Shown here in pieces: positions 26,306 through 33,616 of a stretch of 38,396 nt of DNA. The notes below the pieces were generated by a model. That model was not told the origin of the DNA, ran no database searches, and saw nothing but the letters and a program-made list of their open reading frames with translations. The position numbers and the translations under genes are program-made. How positions within the stretch are numbered: the stretch's first letter is position 1; each line of letters begins with the position of its first letter. The stretch comes from CALZBJ01 sp945619025 (GTDB taxonomy: Bacteria; Pseudomonadota; Gammaproteobacteria; Cardiobacteriales; Wohlfahrtiimonadaceae). The stretch covers positions 1 to 38,396 of the forward strand of contig CALZBJ010000018.1 in NCBI GenBank assembly GCA_945619025.1. Reading direction: 5' to 3'.

Positions 26306-27286
26306 TTATAGATTATCTGGATTAGATGGATTGGATCGATTGGACTTGGCGTCTACTTGGCTCGACTCTTTCTGCCACGCTTTCGGGTAGATAAACCCAT
26401 CAAAGAGCTCATCGGAACGAATATAGGCTTCAAATGCGTCCGATTCATAGGCCGCTTTTAGATCGTGTGCCCACGGTTTATCTTGATTGGTGGCGCGAAT
26501 CGCCACTTTCACAAGATGCTCGGGCGGGGAATCTTCAATTACGAGGCCATCGCTAATTTTCTCCCCTTGATTGGCTACATAATTTCCATTAATAATGGCA
26601 AAATCAAGGTCTGCGAGCGCACGGGGCAATTGGGCGGAATCCATTAACACAAGTTTAAGGGCATACTTTTTCGGGGTGACGGAATTGATATGAAAAGTGG
26701 CAATCTCTAAATCTGGCGGGATTTCAACCCAATCGAGATCTTCTAAAATGCGCACAGCCCGTTCAAGATTCACCGGGTCATTCGGGAGGCCAACGCTCAT
26801 GCCATCTTGTATTGCATCAAGGGATTTGTGCTTTAAAGAGCGAAGCGATTGCGGCGCACTTGGGGTATCGGCCCAGACGATCATATCGGCATCAAGGCGG
26901 CGATTCATCTCGATCATATTAGCGGTACTGATATGGACCGAGGCATCGATTGCCCCCTCTTTTAGCGCTGCGGGAATCATCGAATTTTGCGAGAAGGTTT
27001 TCGTCTCAACACGGTATCCTTGCGCTTCCAAGATCGGTTTGACGCCATTTTCAAATTGATTGATATAGGTGGAAGGACCAAAACCGACGGTGATGGTGCT
27101 CTGGGGATTAGGGCTTATCGCCGCGTTCTGTTGGAGAGATTCTTCACTACTCCCGCAACTGGTCAGTAGCATTAATCCGGCGCCGAGGAGGGGAATCATC
27201 AGCGGGTGGAAAAAGCGCCACACTCGAGGGGGCGTGGCATCGGGGTCGAGCGGTCCGGTTGGACGGGTCATAGCATTAGATAACAT
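26306..27286 (-). CDS. metQ: MetQ/NlpA-family substrate-binding lipoprotein, proximal copy
   Basis: 326 residues from ATG 27286, which has AAAGGAGA upstream and overlaps the end of the preceding dehydrogenase gene by 11 bases. A longer frame continues upstream inside that gene and is not real. The lipobox LTSC (Cys44) is preceded by an unusually long polar n-region of about 25 residues (MTRPTGPLDPDATPPRVWR), so an internal start (Met6) is possible. The mature part closely parallels the next gene: GFGPSTYINQFENGVKPILEAQG, SAPQSLRSLKHKSLDAIQDGM, SAQLPRALADLDFAIINGNYVANQGE. The C-terminal tail SNRSNPSNPDNL is low-complexity. Two binding proteins for one permease implies a widened substrate range. 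Confidence 0.83.
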   Translation of the reverse strand: MLSNAMTRPTGPLDPDATPPRVWRFFHPLMIPLLGAGLMLLTSCGSSEESLQQNAAISPNPQSTITVGFGPSTYINQFENGVKPILEAQGYRVETKTFSQNSMIPAALKEGAIDASVHISTANMIEMNRRLDADMIVWADTPSAPQSLRSLKHKSLDAIQDGMSVGLPNDPVNLERAVRILEDLDWVEIPPDLEIATFHINSVTPKKYALKLVLMDSAQLPRALADLDFAIINGNYVANQGEKISDGLVIEDSPPEHLVKVAIRATNQDKPWAHDLKAAYESDAFEAYIRSDELFDGFIYPKAWQKESSQVDAKSNRSNPSNPDNL

Positions 27287-28475
27287 AGTGATCTCCTTTA
27301 AGATGGTTAAGTCTGTTATCACGGTGTGAATTGAGGGCGGATTTTGCAAGATTGATGAGAACGGCATCTTCCATCGGCGGGTTATGAAGTCCTGCGCGAA
27401 CGTCGCGATAGTAGCGCTGTAATGGATTGTTCGCTTGAAGGGAGCGGGCGCCCACAAGACGCATCGCAAGGTCCACAATTTCAAGGGCATTTTCTACTAC
27501 AGCAACTTTGACTGCCGCAAGCTCATCGCCTAACGATTCTCGTGTTTCTTGGTCACCTTCGTCCCATTTACGGGCAACACCATAGAGAAAATGATCATTT
27601 TGTAATATGTTAAGGCGCATCGCGCCGAGCTTTTGTTGTACCGCGGGAAATTGGGCGATGGTGCCACTTGTAATGCTATTGGGTTCGTAGGTGTTGGCAA
27701 AATTGAGCGCATAATCAAAGGCGGCAATGCTGATGCCGTGATAGACCGCCGGAATATGCAGCAGCCAGCCACGGGGAGACTTTTTACCAGGCTCAAGATC
27801 GTAGAGATAAGCATTTTCAGGAAGCGAAACATTATCGAGCACAAGATCGTGACTGCCGGTTGCGCGCATGGCAACGGAATTCCACGTCTCATCAATGGAT
27901 AGGCCGGAATACTCTCGTTTGACTAAGAAATTTGCCACGCGATCGCTTCCGGTAATGGAGGCACTTACCACAAAATAATTCAACACTGGTGAGAGCGTGG
28001 TAAAGGTTTTTCGCCCGTTAATTACCCAGCCGGTTTTAGTTTTCGTTGCGGTAGTTTCAGGCTTTCCACCACGGGTTGGGCTTCCCGTCGCAGGTTCTGA
28101 GGCGGCATTATTAATGAGCGCTCCATTTGTTAGCACATCGCTTGCAAATTCTTTAAAGAGCTCGGGCGACCATTCATCTGTTTGGCCTAAATTTTGGGTG
28201 ATGCCCATATGCCAGCCGATCGCAAGGGCGGTTGAGCCATCCATCTCCGCTAAAGTTTGTTGCATTTTTAGCAGTTCGACGAGTGAAATATCGATCCCGC
28301 CATGAGATTTAGGAAGAACAATTGCTGGATAATCGATGGCGCGGAGGTCGGCAATATTATCAAAAGGGAAGCTGTTTTCCTCATCGTGTTCTGTGGCGCG
28401 ATCGTGAAAGGGCCGTGCGGTTTTACGAAGAAGCGCTAGGCGCTCATGAGGGGTGAAAAGGTGTAATAAACTCAT
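27276..28475 (-). CDS. Acyl-CoA dehydrogenase-like flavoprotein (SfnB/DszC type)
   Basis: 399 residues with the acyl-CoA dehydrogenase plan: helical N-terminal domain (1-120), a central beta domain containing GWVINGRKTFTTLSPVLNYFVVSA (in parts) and VAMRATGSHDLVLDNVSLPE, and a helical C-terminal domain. A catalytic glutamate of true acyl-CoA dehydrogenases is not evident, and no beta-oxidation genes are near. It sits between metI and metQ, overlapping metQ by 11 bases. In other bacteria such proteins beside sulfur transporters (SfnB in Pseudomonas, YdbM in Bacillus) are linked to sulfur starvation or organosulfur use. An FMNH2- or FAD-dependent monooxygenase that releases sulfur from an imported compound is therefore my inference. 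AAAGGA precedes the ATG. Confidence 0.8.
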   Translation of the reverse strand: MSLLHLFTPHERLALLRKTARPFHDRATEHDEENSFPFDNIADLRAIDYPAIVLPKSHGGIDISLVELLKMQQTLAEMDGSTALAIGWHMGITQNLGQTDEWSPELFKEFASDVLTNGALINNAASEPATGSPTRGGKPETTATKTKTGWVINGRKTFTTLSPVLNYFVVSASITGSDRVANFLVKREYSGLSIDETWNSVAMRATGSHDLVLDNVSLPENAYLYDLEPGKKSPRGWLLHIPAVYHGISIAAFDYALNFANTYEPNSITSGTIAQFPAVQQKLGAMRLNILQNDHFLYGVARKWDEGDQETRESLGDELAAVKVAVVENALEIVDLAMRLVGARSLQANNPLQRYYRDVRAGLHNPPMEDAVLINLAKSALNSHRDNRLNHLKGDHYVI

Positions 28476-28687
28476 ACTAGATCCTTTAGTTGTGATGTTT
28501 TTTGGTGTAATTAATATGCAATGAGAGATTAAAAGAAGGGGGAAATCTGTGCTTTTTTCCGCTTACTAGGGATTTTAAGACGAATAGAGCCGCAGATACC
28601 CCCTAATGGAGTGATCCGTTATTTAGTTAATCGGTAAATGGGTAAAGTCGGAAGATCGGAAAATCAGGTGAGTTGAAGGCTTTAGAT

Positions 28688-29353
28688 TTATGCTCTGACT
28701 CGGCGGGCCCAGAGATTTCCGAGCGATTGAATGCCTTGCACTAAGATCACAAGGGCAATCACGGTGTAGAGCATTGCAGCGCCATCAAAGCGTTGATAGC
28801 CGTAGTTGAGCGCCAAATCCCCAATGCCGCCAGCGCCCACCGCTCCAGCCATCGCGGTTGCGCCAATAAGCCCAATCGTTGCGGTGGTGAAGTTTAAAAT
28901 CAGTGAGGCTTTCGCTTCCGGTAAGATAAAGCGCCAGACAATCTCAAAGGTGGTCGCTCCCATCGAATCGGCCGCTTCAATAATCCCATCGTCCACTTCT
29001 AATAGCGAGCTTTCAACGAGTCGTCCGATAAAGGGCGCAATATAGATGGTTAATGGCACAATGGCAGCGCTAGTTCCGATCGAGGTACCTACCACAAAGC
29101 GGGTAAAGGGAATGATCGCGACGAGCAAAATAATAAACGGGAGCGAGCGCACGAGGTTCACCACTGGATTGAGAAGTCCGTACAGCGTGCGATTGGGTTT
29201 AATGCCATCGGGGCGAGTTAAAACAAGCGCAATCCCGATGAGTGATCCAAGTAACGCGCCAAGTGTGAGGGCGATGGCAACCATGATAAAGGTCTCTTCA
29301 CCGGCTTGAATAAATTGTTCCAGAGTAACTTGTGTTTTGAAAAAGCTGTTCAT
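28688..29353 (-). CDS. metI: Methionine ABC transporter permease
   Basis: Inner-membrane permease of the MetNIQ importer. 221 residues with five predicted helices. The coupling (EAA) motif EAADSMGATTFEIVWRFILPEA lies near residues 135-156, and RSLPFIILLVAIIPFTR is conserved in MetI. Its ATG overlaps the metN stop as ATGA, a sign of translational coupling. GGGGAGA inside metN serves as its ribosome binding site. A 212-base gap then separates it from the dehydrogenase gene. No clear terminator or promoter is visible there, so read-through is assumed. Confidence 0.94.
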   Translation of the reverse strand: MNSFFKTQVTLEQFIQAGEETFIMVAIALTLGALLGSLIGIALVLTRPDGIKPNRTLYGLLNPVVNLVRSLPFIILLVAIIPFTRFVVGTSIGTSAAIVPLTIYIAPFIGRLVESSLLEVDDGIIEAADSMGATTFEIVWRFILPEAKASLILNFTTATIGLIGATAMAGAVGAGGIGDLALNYGYQRFDGAAMLYTVIALVILVQGIQSLGNLWARRVRA

Positions 29354-30438
29354 GCGATGGTCTCCCCGTGTTGATTCTGATCCTGATTTTGATGGTGATG
29401 AATGGTCTCTGCGTTTAATCGGCTTAAAGTGACGCGAACGCCACGTTCTTCTAAAAAGCGAATGCCTTCTTCGATATCGCCGTTATTACCTTTAAGCTGG
29501 ACAAACATGCCCCCGATCACCGATCCATCGATCTCGATCATGTTGGCAAAAAGGATATTAACGGTGACTTTTCCTTGGAGCATCAGCTCGTTGATAACCG
29601 GCGTATGCGCGGAATTGCCCAAAAACTCAAAGCGGTAGATATGATTGGGCAGATTGTCCTCAAGATTGGCAAGCACGCGAAGGGGAATCTCCTCTTCAAT
29701 GACCGTATTGATAAATTTCCGGGTAATCGGGGCTTGCGGATTTTGGAAAATCTCGAGCGTCGGGCCCGTTTCAACGATATGGCCTTTCTCCATGACGGCA
29801 ATGCGATTACAGAGATATTCGACCACCTCCATCTGGTGGGTAACCATCATGATGGTGATGCCTTGTTCGCGATTGATCTTTTTGAGAAGGTCCAAAATCG
29901 CCAGCGTCGTTTGCGGGTCAAGGGCGGAGGTGGCTTCATCACAAAGCAGAATATGGGGATTATTAACGAGCGCCCGAGCAATGCCGACACGCTGTTTTTG
30001 CCCACCGGAAAGTTCTCGCGGGTAGGCGTTCTTTTTATCAGGAATCTCGACAAACTCTAATAACTCGGTTACTTTCGCATCGACCTCTTGATTGGAAAAT
30101 TGCTTATGGCCTAAGCGAAGAGGAATTGCGATATTTTCCGCAACGGTTTTTGATTCAAGCAGATTAAAATGCTGAAAAATCATGCCGATGCGTTTTTTAG
30201 CATCACGAAGTTGTTTCGGGGAGTAGTCATTGAGTGCGTGACCATCGATGATCACATCGCCAGAGGTTGGCGTTTCAAGTGCGTTAACTAGGCGGATGAG
30301 TGTGCTTTTTCCTGCACCACTGTAGCCGATAACGCCGAAGATATCACCTTTTGAAATGGTGAGGTTTATGGGGTGAAGTGCGGTGGTGGTTGTGTTGTTT
30401 TTGACGTATTGTTTCGTTACATTTCTAAATTCGATCAT
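29350..30438 (-). CDS. metN: Methionine ABC transporter ATP-binding protein
   Basis: ATPase subunit of MetNIQ. Walker A GYSGAGKST (38-46), Q-loop near FQHFNLL, signature LSGGQ (143-147), Walker B LLCDEATSALD (164-174) and the switch histidine His201 are complete. The C-terminal part (about 260-340) is the NIL domain, which in E. coli MetN binds methionine and shuts down transport. Length 362 is full. The start is ATG 30438, with only a weak AAGAGA upstream, and it lies inside the 3' end of the upstream 40-codon ORF (overlap 14 bases). Translation of metN is therefore probably coupled to that leader. It is the first structural gene of the metN-metI-dehydrogenase-metQ-metQ operon. Confidence 0.95.
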   Translation of the reverse strand: MIEFRNVTKQYVKNNTTTTALHPINLTISKGDIFGVIGYSGAGKSTLIRLVNALETPTSGDVIIDGHALNDYSPKQLRDAKKRIGMIFQHFNLLESKTVAENIAIPLRLGHKQFSNQEVDAKVTELLEFVEIPDKKNAYPRELSGGQKQRVGIARALVNNPHILLCDEATSALDPQTTLAILDLLKKINREQGITIMMVTHQMEVVEYLCNRIAVMEKGHIVETGPTLEIFQNPQAPITRKFINTVIEEEIPLRVLANLEDNLPNHIYRFEFLGNSAHTPVINELMLQGKVTVNILFANMIEIDGSVIGGMFVQLKGNNGDIEEGIRFLEERGVRVTLSRLNAETIHHHQNQDQNQHGETIA

Positions 30439-30547
30439 CGGGTATGTCTCTTATATAAGGCGGATTATTGGGAATATATTGGGCATAAGAATTCATTGCG
30501 CAGCAGCACATCGAACAACAACACATCATCATGATTGAACGGTTCAT
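30425..30547 (-). CDS. Cysteine/methionine-rich leader peptide overlapping metN
   Basis: 40 codons, ATG 30547 to TAG 30425, preceded by an excellent ribosome binding site (CCGGAGA, six bases spacing). Residues 6-16 read MMMCCCSMCCC, so the first 18 codons hold six Met and six Cys, arranged in two Cys-Cys-Cys runs. Codons are TGT-TGT-TGT for the first run and TGC-TGC-TGC for the second. The rest (from NSYAQYIPNNPPY) is proline- and asparagine-rich and looks unstructured. The stop codon lies 14 bases inside metN in another frame. No signal peptide or known family is apparent. The composition directly upstream of a sulfur-transport operon fits a translation-sensing leader (Cys-tRNA or Met-tRNA). 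A metal-binding microprotein is the alternative. Confidence 0.75.
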   Translation of the reverse strand: MNRSIMMMCCCSMCCCAMNSYAQYIPNNPPYIRDIPDDRI

Positions 30548-30559
30548 AGTAATCTCCGG

Positions 30560-30574
30560 TAGGCGTTTCGCCTA
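30560..30574 (-). promoter_or_regulatory. Small hairpin before the leader-peptide ribosome binding site
   Basis: Perfect 6-base stem TAGGCG/CGCCTA with a three-base loop, ending two bases before CCGGAG. It could control access to the leader ribosome binding site or mark the 5' end of the leader. Confidence 0.5.
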
Positions 30575-30849
30575 AGTAGGTTAAATAAAGTTAATTTGAA
30601 AATAAGGGAATAATAATTTTTTATCCAAGTTTGCCACAAAGTGTGAAAATCAAATTGGACTGACCTTGATCAATAAAGCATACCTTTTTTGAAAAGGCAA
30701 CGTTAAACCGATAATTATTTAATTACGATTTTTTGTAAATGAATCATTCATAGATCATTTAATGGTTATATATTTTAATGAATTGAATCAGCGAATTATC
30801 TTTTTATCAGGAAAAAGTAAACGTTTTTTCGAACACGCATTACCAGCAT
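30575..30849. other. 275-base AT-rich upstream region of the metN leader
   Basis: No gene is seen. It holds a symmetric element CCACA-AAG-TGTG (30634-30645), a perfect stem CCTTTT-TTG-AAAAGG (30683-30697) and several AT-rich -10-like hexamers. The metN promoter must lie here on the minus strand, but I cannot single out one. I looked for and did not find a MetJ-box array or a SAM riboswitch. Confidence 0.5.
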
Positions 30850-30879
30850 AAAAAACCTTGAAGGCATTGCCATCAAGGT
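30850..30879 (-). terminator. Intrinsic terminator of the small membrane protein gene
   Basis: Stem ACCTTGA-A-GGC with GCC-A-TCAAGGT (30855-30865 and 30869-30879), one symmetric mismatch, followed on the minus strand by six Ts. Confidence 0.8.
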
Positions 30880-30888
30880 GAGTATCGA

Positions 30889-31206
30889 TTAGCGATTTAA
30901 TGGGCGCGTCTCTTCAATCGGCGTCGGCTCGTGGGGTGTGTCGGGATTAAAATCCATTCGACTAATGTCGACATAGAGCGCGATAATTAGCAAGATTATC
31001 GGCGGGAGCATCAGTTTCGCGATGAGGCGCTCTTCGGTATTTAAAAAGAAACATTGGCGCAAAAATGTATCATAAATCCGGAGCAAAAGAATGGTAATCA
31101 CAATAATAAGATCGACCACGAGCCCTAAAAGCGGTGAGCCAAGGAGCGAGCAATAAAGGAAAATCCCTATTAAGATAAGAAGTGTCATCTGCTTGCGGTT
31201 CATCAT
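30889..31206 (-). CDS. Small integral membrane protein of unknown function
   Basis: 105 residues, family not recognised. Hydrophobic segments lie at about residues 7-25 (TLLILIGIFLYCSLLGSPL), 26-44 and 64-82 (IAKLMLPPIILLIIALYV), with a short charged, proline-rich C-terminal tail (NPDTPHEPTPIEETRP). GGGAGG lies six bases before the ATG and a good terminator follows, so expression is likely. A -10-like TATACT on the minus strand (31251-31256) could be its own promoter. A longer transcript starting near 31419 would pass through the terminator at 31343-31375 before reaching it, which opens the possibility of attenuation. Function cannot be inferred from neighbours. Confidence 0.65.
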   Translation of the reverse strand: MMNRKQMTLLILIGIFLYCSLLGSPLLGLVVDLIIVITILLLRIYDTFLRQCFFLNTEERLIAKLMLPPIILLIIALYVDISRMDFNPDTPHEPTPIEETRPLNR

Positions 31207-31342
31207 CGTGGGCCTCCCTTCATTGTGATAATCGGCGAGAATGCCTATTTAGTATATAAGAAATGAAGTAGATAGGCTCTTAAATCAGCGGGTAATTGCT
31301 AAAGAGTTGATAAAAGTCGAGGGAATATAAGTGCGGCGCAAT

Positions 31343-31419
31343 AAAAAAAGCAGACCCATTGAGCTAAAGGTCTGCCCGCTCGGAGAGAGCTTATAAATTA
31401 GTACTGATTTCGTACTAGT
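31343..31419 (-). ncRNA. Candidate small RNA or attenuated leader with three hairpins
   Basis: On the minus strand a -10-like TATACT (31426-31431) is followed by a perfect hairpin TAGTAC/GTACTA (31399-31404 with 31412-31417), a short GCTC/GAGC hairpin (about 31378-31391) and an intrinsic terminator GCAGACC/GGTCTGC (31350-31356 with 31369-31375) ending in seven Ts. No protein gene lies upstream on this strand for the terminator to serve, since gdhA starts at 31619 on the other strand. The unit would be a transcript of about 77 bases. It could be a free small RNA, or the leader of the membrane protein gene 137 bases further on. The -35 is poor. Confidence 0.45.
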
Positions 31420-31556
31420 TGAAACAGTATAGCCTATATTTTGCCCAGCGGTTTTACTTTTAAGTGGATTTTAATTGGTGAAGCAATAATGTAGTGATTT
31501 GGTAGGGAATTTCGCAGGAAAAATCAAAATTAAGCGTATATTTCAATAAAAAGCAG

Positions 31557-31565
31557 TGTTATATT
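31557..31565 (+). promoter_or_regulatory. Candidate extended -10 promoter of gdhA
   Basis: TGT-TATATT, 53 bases before the gdhA start; the -35 region is AT-rich without a good TTGACA match. Confidence 0.4.
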
Positions 31566-31618
31566 GAAGTTAGGTCAAAAAAACGAATACTCATAATAAT
31601 TATCATCGAGGAAAAACA

Positions 31619-32974
31619 ATGGTTCATTATGCAAACGTGAATGAGTTTATGGAGGTAATCCAAAACCGCGATCCCCATCAGCCTGAATTTACGCAATCGG
31701 TGCGTGAGTTTTTCACCTCAATTTGGGGCTTTTTGGAGGCGAATCCTTATTATAAGGATTATGAATTATTATCGCGCATCACCGAGCCTGAGCGCATGAT
31801 CCAATTTCGCGTCACTTGGCTCGATGATAATGGAAAAGTGCAGGTTAATCGCGCGTGGCGGGTGCAGTTTAATTCTGCGATTGGACCCTATAAAGGGGGA
31901 ATGCGCTTTCACCCGACGGTCAATATCTCCATTTTGAAATTTCTAGGCTTTGAGCAGACCTTTAAAAATGCGCTTACAACGCTTCCGATGGGCGGAGGTA
32001 AGGGTGGATCAGATTTTAATCCAAAAGGGAAAAGCCGTGGCGAAATTATGCGGTTTTGCCAATCATTAATGGTGGAACTCCATCGCTATTTAGGCAGCAG
32101 TACCGATATTCCTGCCGGCGACATTGGTGTTGGCGAGCGCGAAGTGGGTTATATGGTGGGCATGATGAAAAAGCTCACCAACGATTTTTCGTGCGTCTTT
32201 ACTGGAAAAAATACCTCCTTTGGCGGAAGCCTCATTCGTCCCGAATCGACCGGTTATGGGCTGATCTATTTTGTCAAAGCGATGCTCGAGCGGCGAAATC
32301 AACCCCTTGAGGGAATGCGCGTTTCAGTGTCTGGTGCGGGAAATGTGGCGCAATATACCATTAAAAAAGCCGTTGAAATGGGCGCTAAAGTGGTGACGGC
32401 ATCCGATTCGGGCGGGATGATCTACGATGAGGTGGGCTTTGATGGACATAAAGCAGAGCGCTTTATTGAGATGATGACTAAAGAAGGGAAACGCCTTCGA
32501 GATTACGCCGAAGAATTTGGACTTACCTATCACGAAGGGGAAAAACCGTGGAGTGTGCCGGTGGATATTGCACTTCCGTGCGCGATCCAAAATGAGCTCC
32601 GCATGGCCGATGCGTTTGTGCTGATTCGTAATGGCGTTAAAGTGGTAGCGGAAGGGGCGAATATGCCCACAACGATCGATGCGACCAATGCCTTTTTAGA
32701 GGCGGGCGTGCTCTTTGCACCGGGGAAAGCGGCGAATGCGGGCGGAGTTGCTACATCCGGTCTTGAGATGGCGCAAAATGCGATTCGTCTATCGTGGACA
32801 GCGGAAAAAGTGGATCGTCGTCTGCACGATATTATGCTTAATATTCATGAGGCGTGCGTGGTTCATGGTGAGCATCGTGAGCGCGAGCAGGGCGTAATTA
32901 ATTATGTGGAAGGGGCAAATATTGCCGGATTTATTAAAGTGGCCGACGCGATGATTGCCCAAGGGGTGATTTAA
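31619..32974 (+). CDS. gdhA: NADP-type glutamate dehydrogenase
   Basis: Cytoplasmic enzyme interconverting 2-oxoglutarate plus ammonium and glutamate. 451 residues, like the E. coli hexameric enzyme (447). GPYKGGMRFHP supplies Lys92 and LPMGGGKGGSDF supplies Lys128, the same numbering as in E. coli GdhA. The second domain begins with a Rossmann-type motif VSGAGNVAQYT. The length class and close agreement with GdhA favour NADP, but cofactor preference is inferred. GAGGA eight bases upstream supports the start. It is monocistronic, converging on the PhnA-like gene. Confidence 0.96.
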   Translation: MVHYANVNEFMEVIQNRDPHQPEFTQSVREFFTSIWGFLEANPYYKDYELLSRITEPERMIQFRVTWLDDNGKVQVNRAWRVQFNSAIGPYKGGMRFHPTVNISILKFLGFEQTFKNALTTLPMGGGKGGSDFNPKGKSRGEIMRFCQSLMVELHRYLGSSTDIPAGDIGVGEREVGYMVGMMKKLTNDFSCVFTGKNTSFGGSLIRPESTGYGLIYFVKAMLERRNQPLEGMRVSVSGAGNVAQYTIKKAVEMGAKVVTASDSGGMIYDEVGFDGHKAERFIEMMTKEGKRLRDYAEEFGLTYHEGEKPWSVPVDIALPCAIQNELRMADAFVLIRNGVKVVAEGANMPTTIDATNAFLEAGVLFAPGKAANAGGVATSGLEMAQNAIRLSWTAEKVDRRLHDIMLNIHEACVVHGEHREREQGVINYVEGANIAGFIKVADAMIAQGVI

Positions 32975-33010
32975 ATTGTAATAATCGAATCGGGGATTAT
33001 TAGATTGAAT

Positions 33011-33084
33011 AAAAAGTGCTCGAAGTGAGGAATGAATAATCGAGAATCAGAATAAAAGCGATCATTCATCTCACGCCGAGCACT
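33011..33084 (-). terminator. Long-stem terminator of the PhnA-like gene
   Basis: A long imperfect inverted repeat pairs AGTGCTCG (33015-33022) with CGAGCACT (33077-33084) and continues inward through GTGAG/CTCAC and ATGAAT/ATTCAT. On the minus strand it ends in TTTTT. It may also mark the end of gdhA transcripts, as no other terminator is seen after gdhA. Confidence 0.7.
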
Positions 33085-33107
33085 CAATATCGGTTTGCTT
33101 TTGCGAA

Positions 33108-33449
33108 TTAAGCTTTACGCATAAACTCCGATTTGAGCTGAAGGCTCACGCCATCGACTTTACAATCGATATCATGATCGCCATCAACAATGCGAATGTT
33201 GTTGATTTTTGTACCGGTTTTAATCACAAGTGACGAGCCTTTCACTTTAAGATCTTTCACTAAAAAGACGCTGTCGCCATCTTGCAGCTCATTGCCGTGG
33301 GCATCACGGGTGACAACGCGCGCCGCTTCAGCCTTTGCGGCCTCTTCTTCCGGTGACCATTCGTGGGCACAATAAGGGCAAACGTAGTGAAAACCATCGA
33401 GGTACGCATCGCCCATATCACAGGCTGGGCAATTTGGAATCTCACTCAT
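33108..33449 (-). CDS. yjdM: PhnA/YjdM zinc-ribbon protein
   Basis: 113 residues. An N-terminal zinc ribbon with CPAC (Cys7, Cys10) and CPYC (Cys24, Cys27) is followed by the PhnA C-terminal domain: DAHGNELQDGDSVFLVKDLKVKG and GTKINNIRIVDGDHDIDCKVDG are characteristic. Once named after alkylphosphonate uptake, the family is not phosphonoacetate hydrolase and its role is unsettled. AAGGAG five bases before the ATG supports the start. It is monocistronic with its own terminator. Confidence 0.93.
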   Translation of the reverse strand: MSEIPNCPACDMGDAYLDGFHYVCPYCAHEWSPEEEAAKAEAARVVTRDAHGNELQDGDSVFLVKDLKVKGSSLVIKTGTKINNIRIVDGDHDIDCKVDGVSLQLKSEFMRKA

Positions 33450-33494
33450 AAAAACTCCTTAAAAATGAAATGGATAATCAAAAATGAGGAGAGA

Positions 33495-33503
33495 AGTGTA
33501 TCA
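33495..33503 (-). promoter_or_regulatory. Candidate extended -10 promoter of the PhnA-like gene
   Basis: Minus-strand TGATACACT about 50 bases before the start codon, within TTGTGATACA, the same ten bases as at the dnaE promoter. The -35 is weak. Confidence 0.4.
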
Positions 33504-33616
33504 CAATCGCTCGATAAAAAGGAATTTAGCTGAAAAAGCGCCCACTTTTGCGTAAACTATTTTAATCTGAATCAAATTGTCTAACTTCTAAATGGATCAA
33601 TAAGGAGTCATAATCG

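Noticed and set aside
27287..27490. 68-codon upstream extension of the proximal metQ frame
   Set aside because: It lies entirely inside the dehydrogenase coding sequence; a good ribosome binding site and the lipoprotein signal place the start at 27286.
29575..30060. 161-residue plus-strand ORF
   Set aside because: Antisense shadow of metN, whose motifs are complete.
30814..30832. Hairpin GAAAAA/TTTTTC as a terminator
   Set aside because: The stem is almost purely A-T and not followed by a separate T run; it is unlikely to terminate transcription.
30439..30888. SAM riboswitch or MetJ-box array upstream of metN
   Set aside because: No SAM-I/SAM-II core sequences and no tandem AGACGTCT-like boxes could be found; the Cys/Met-rich ORF is the only distinctive element.
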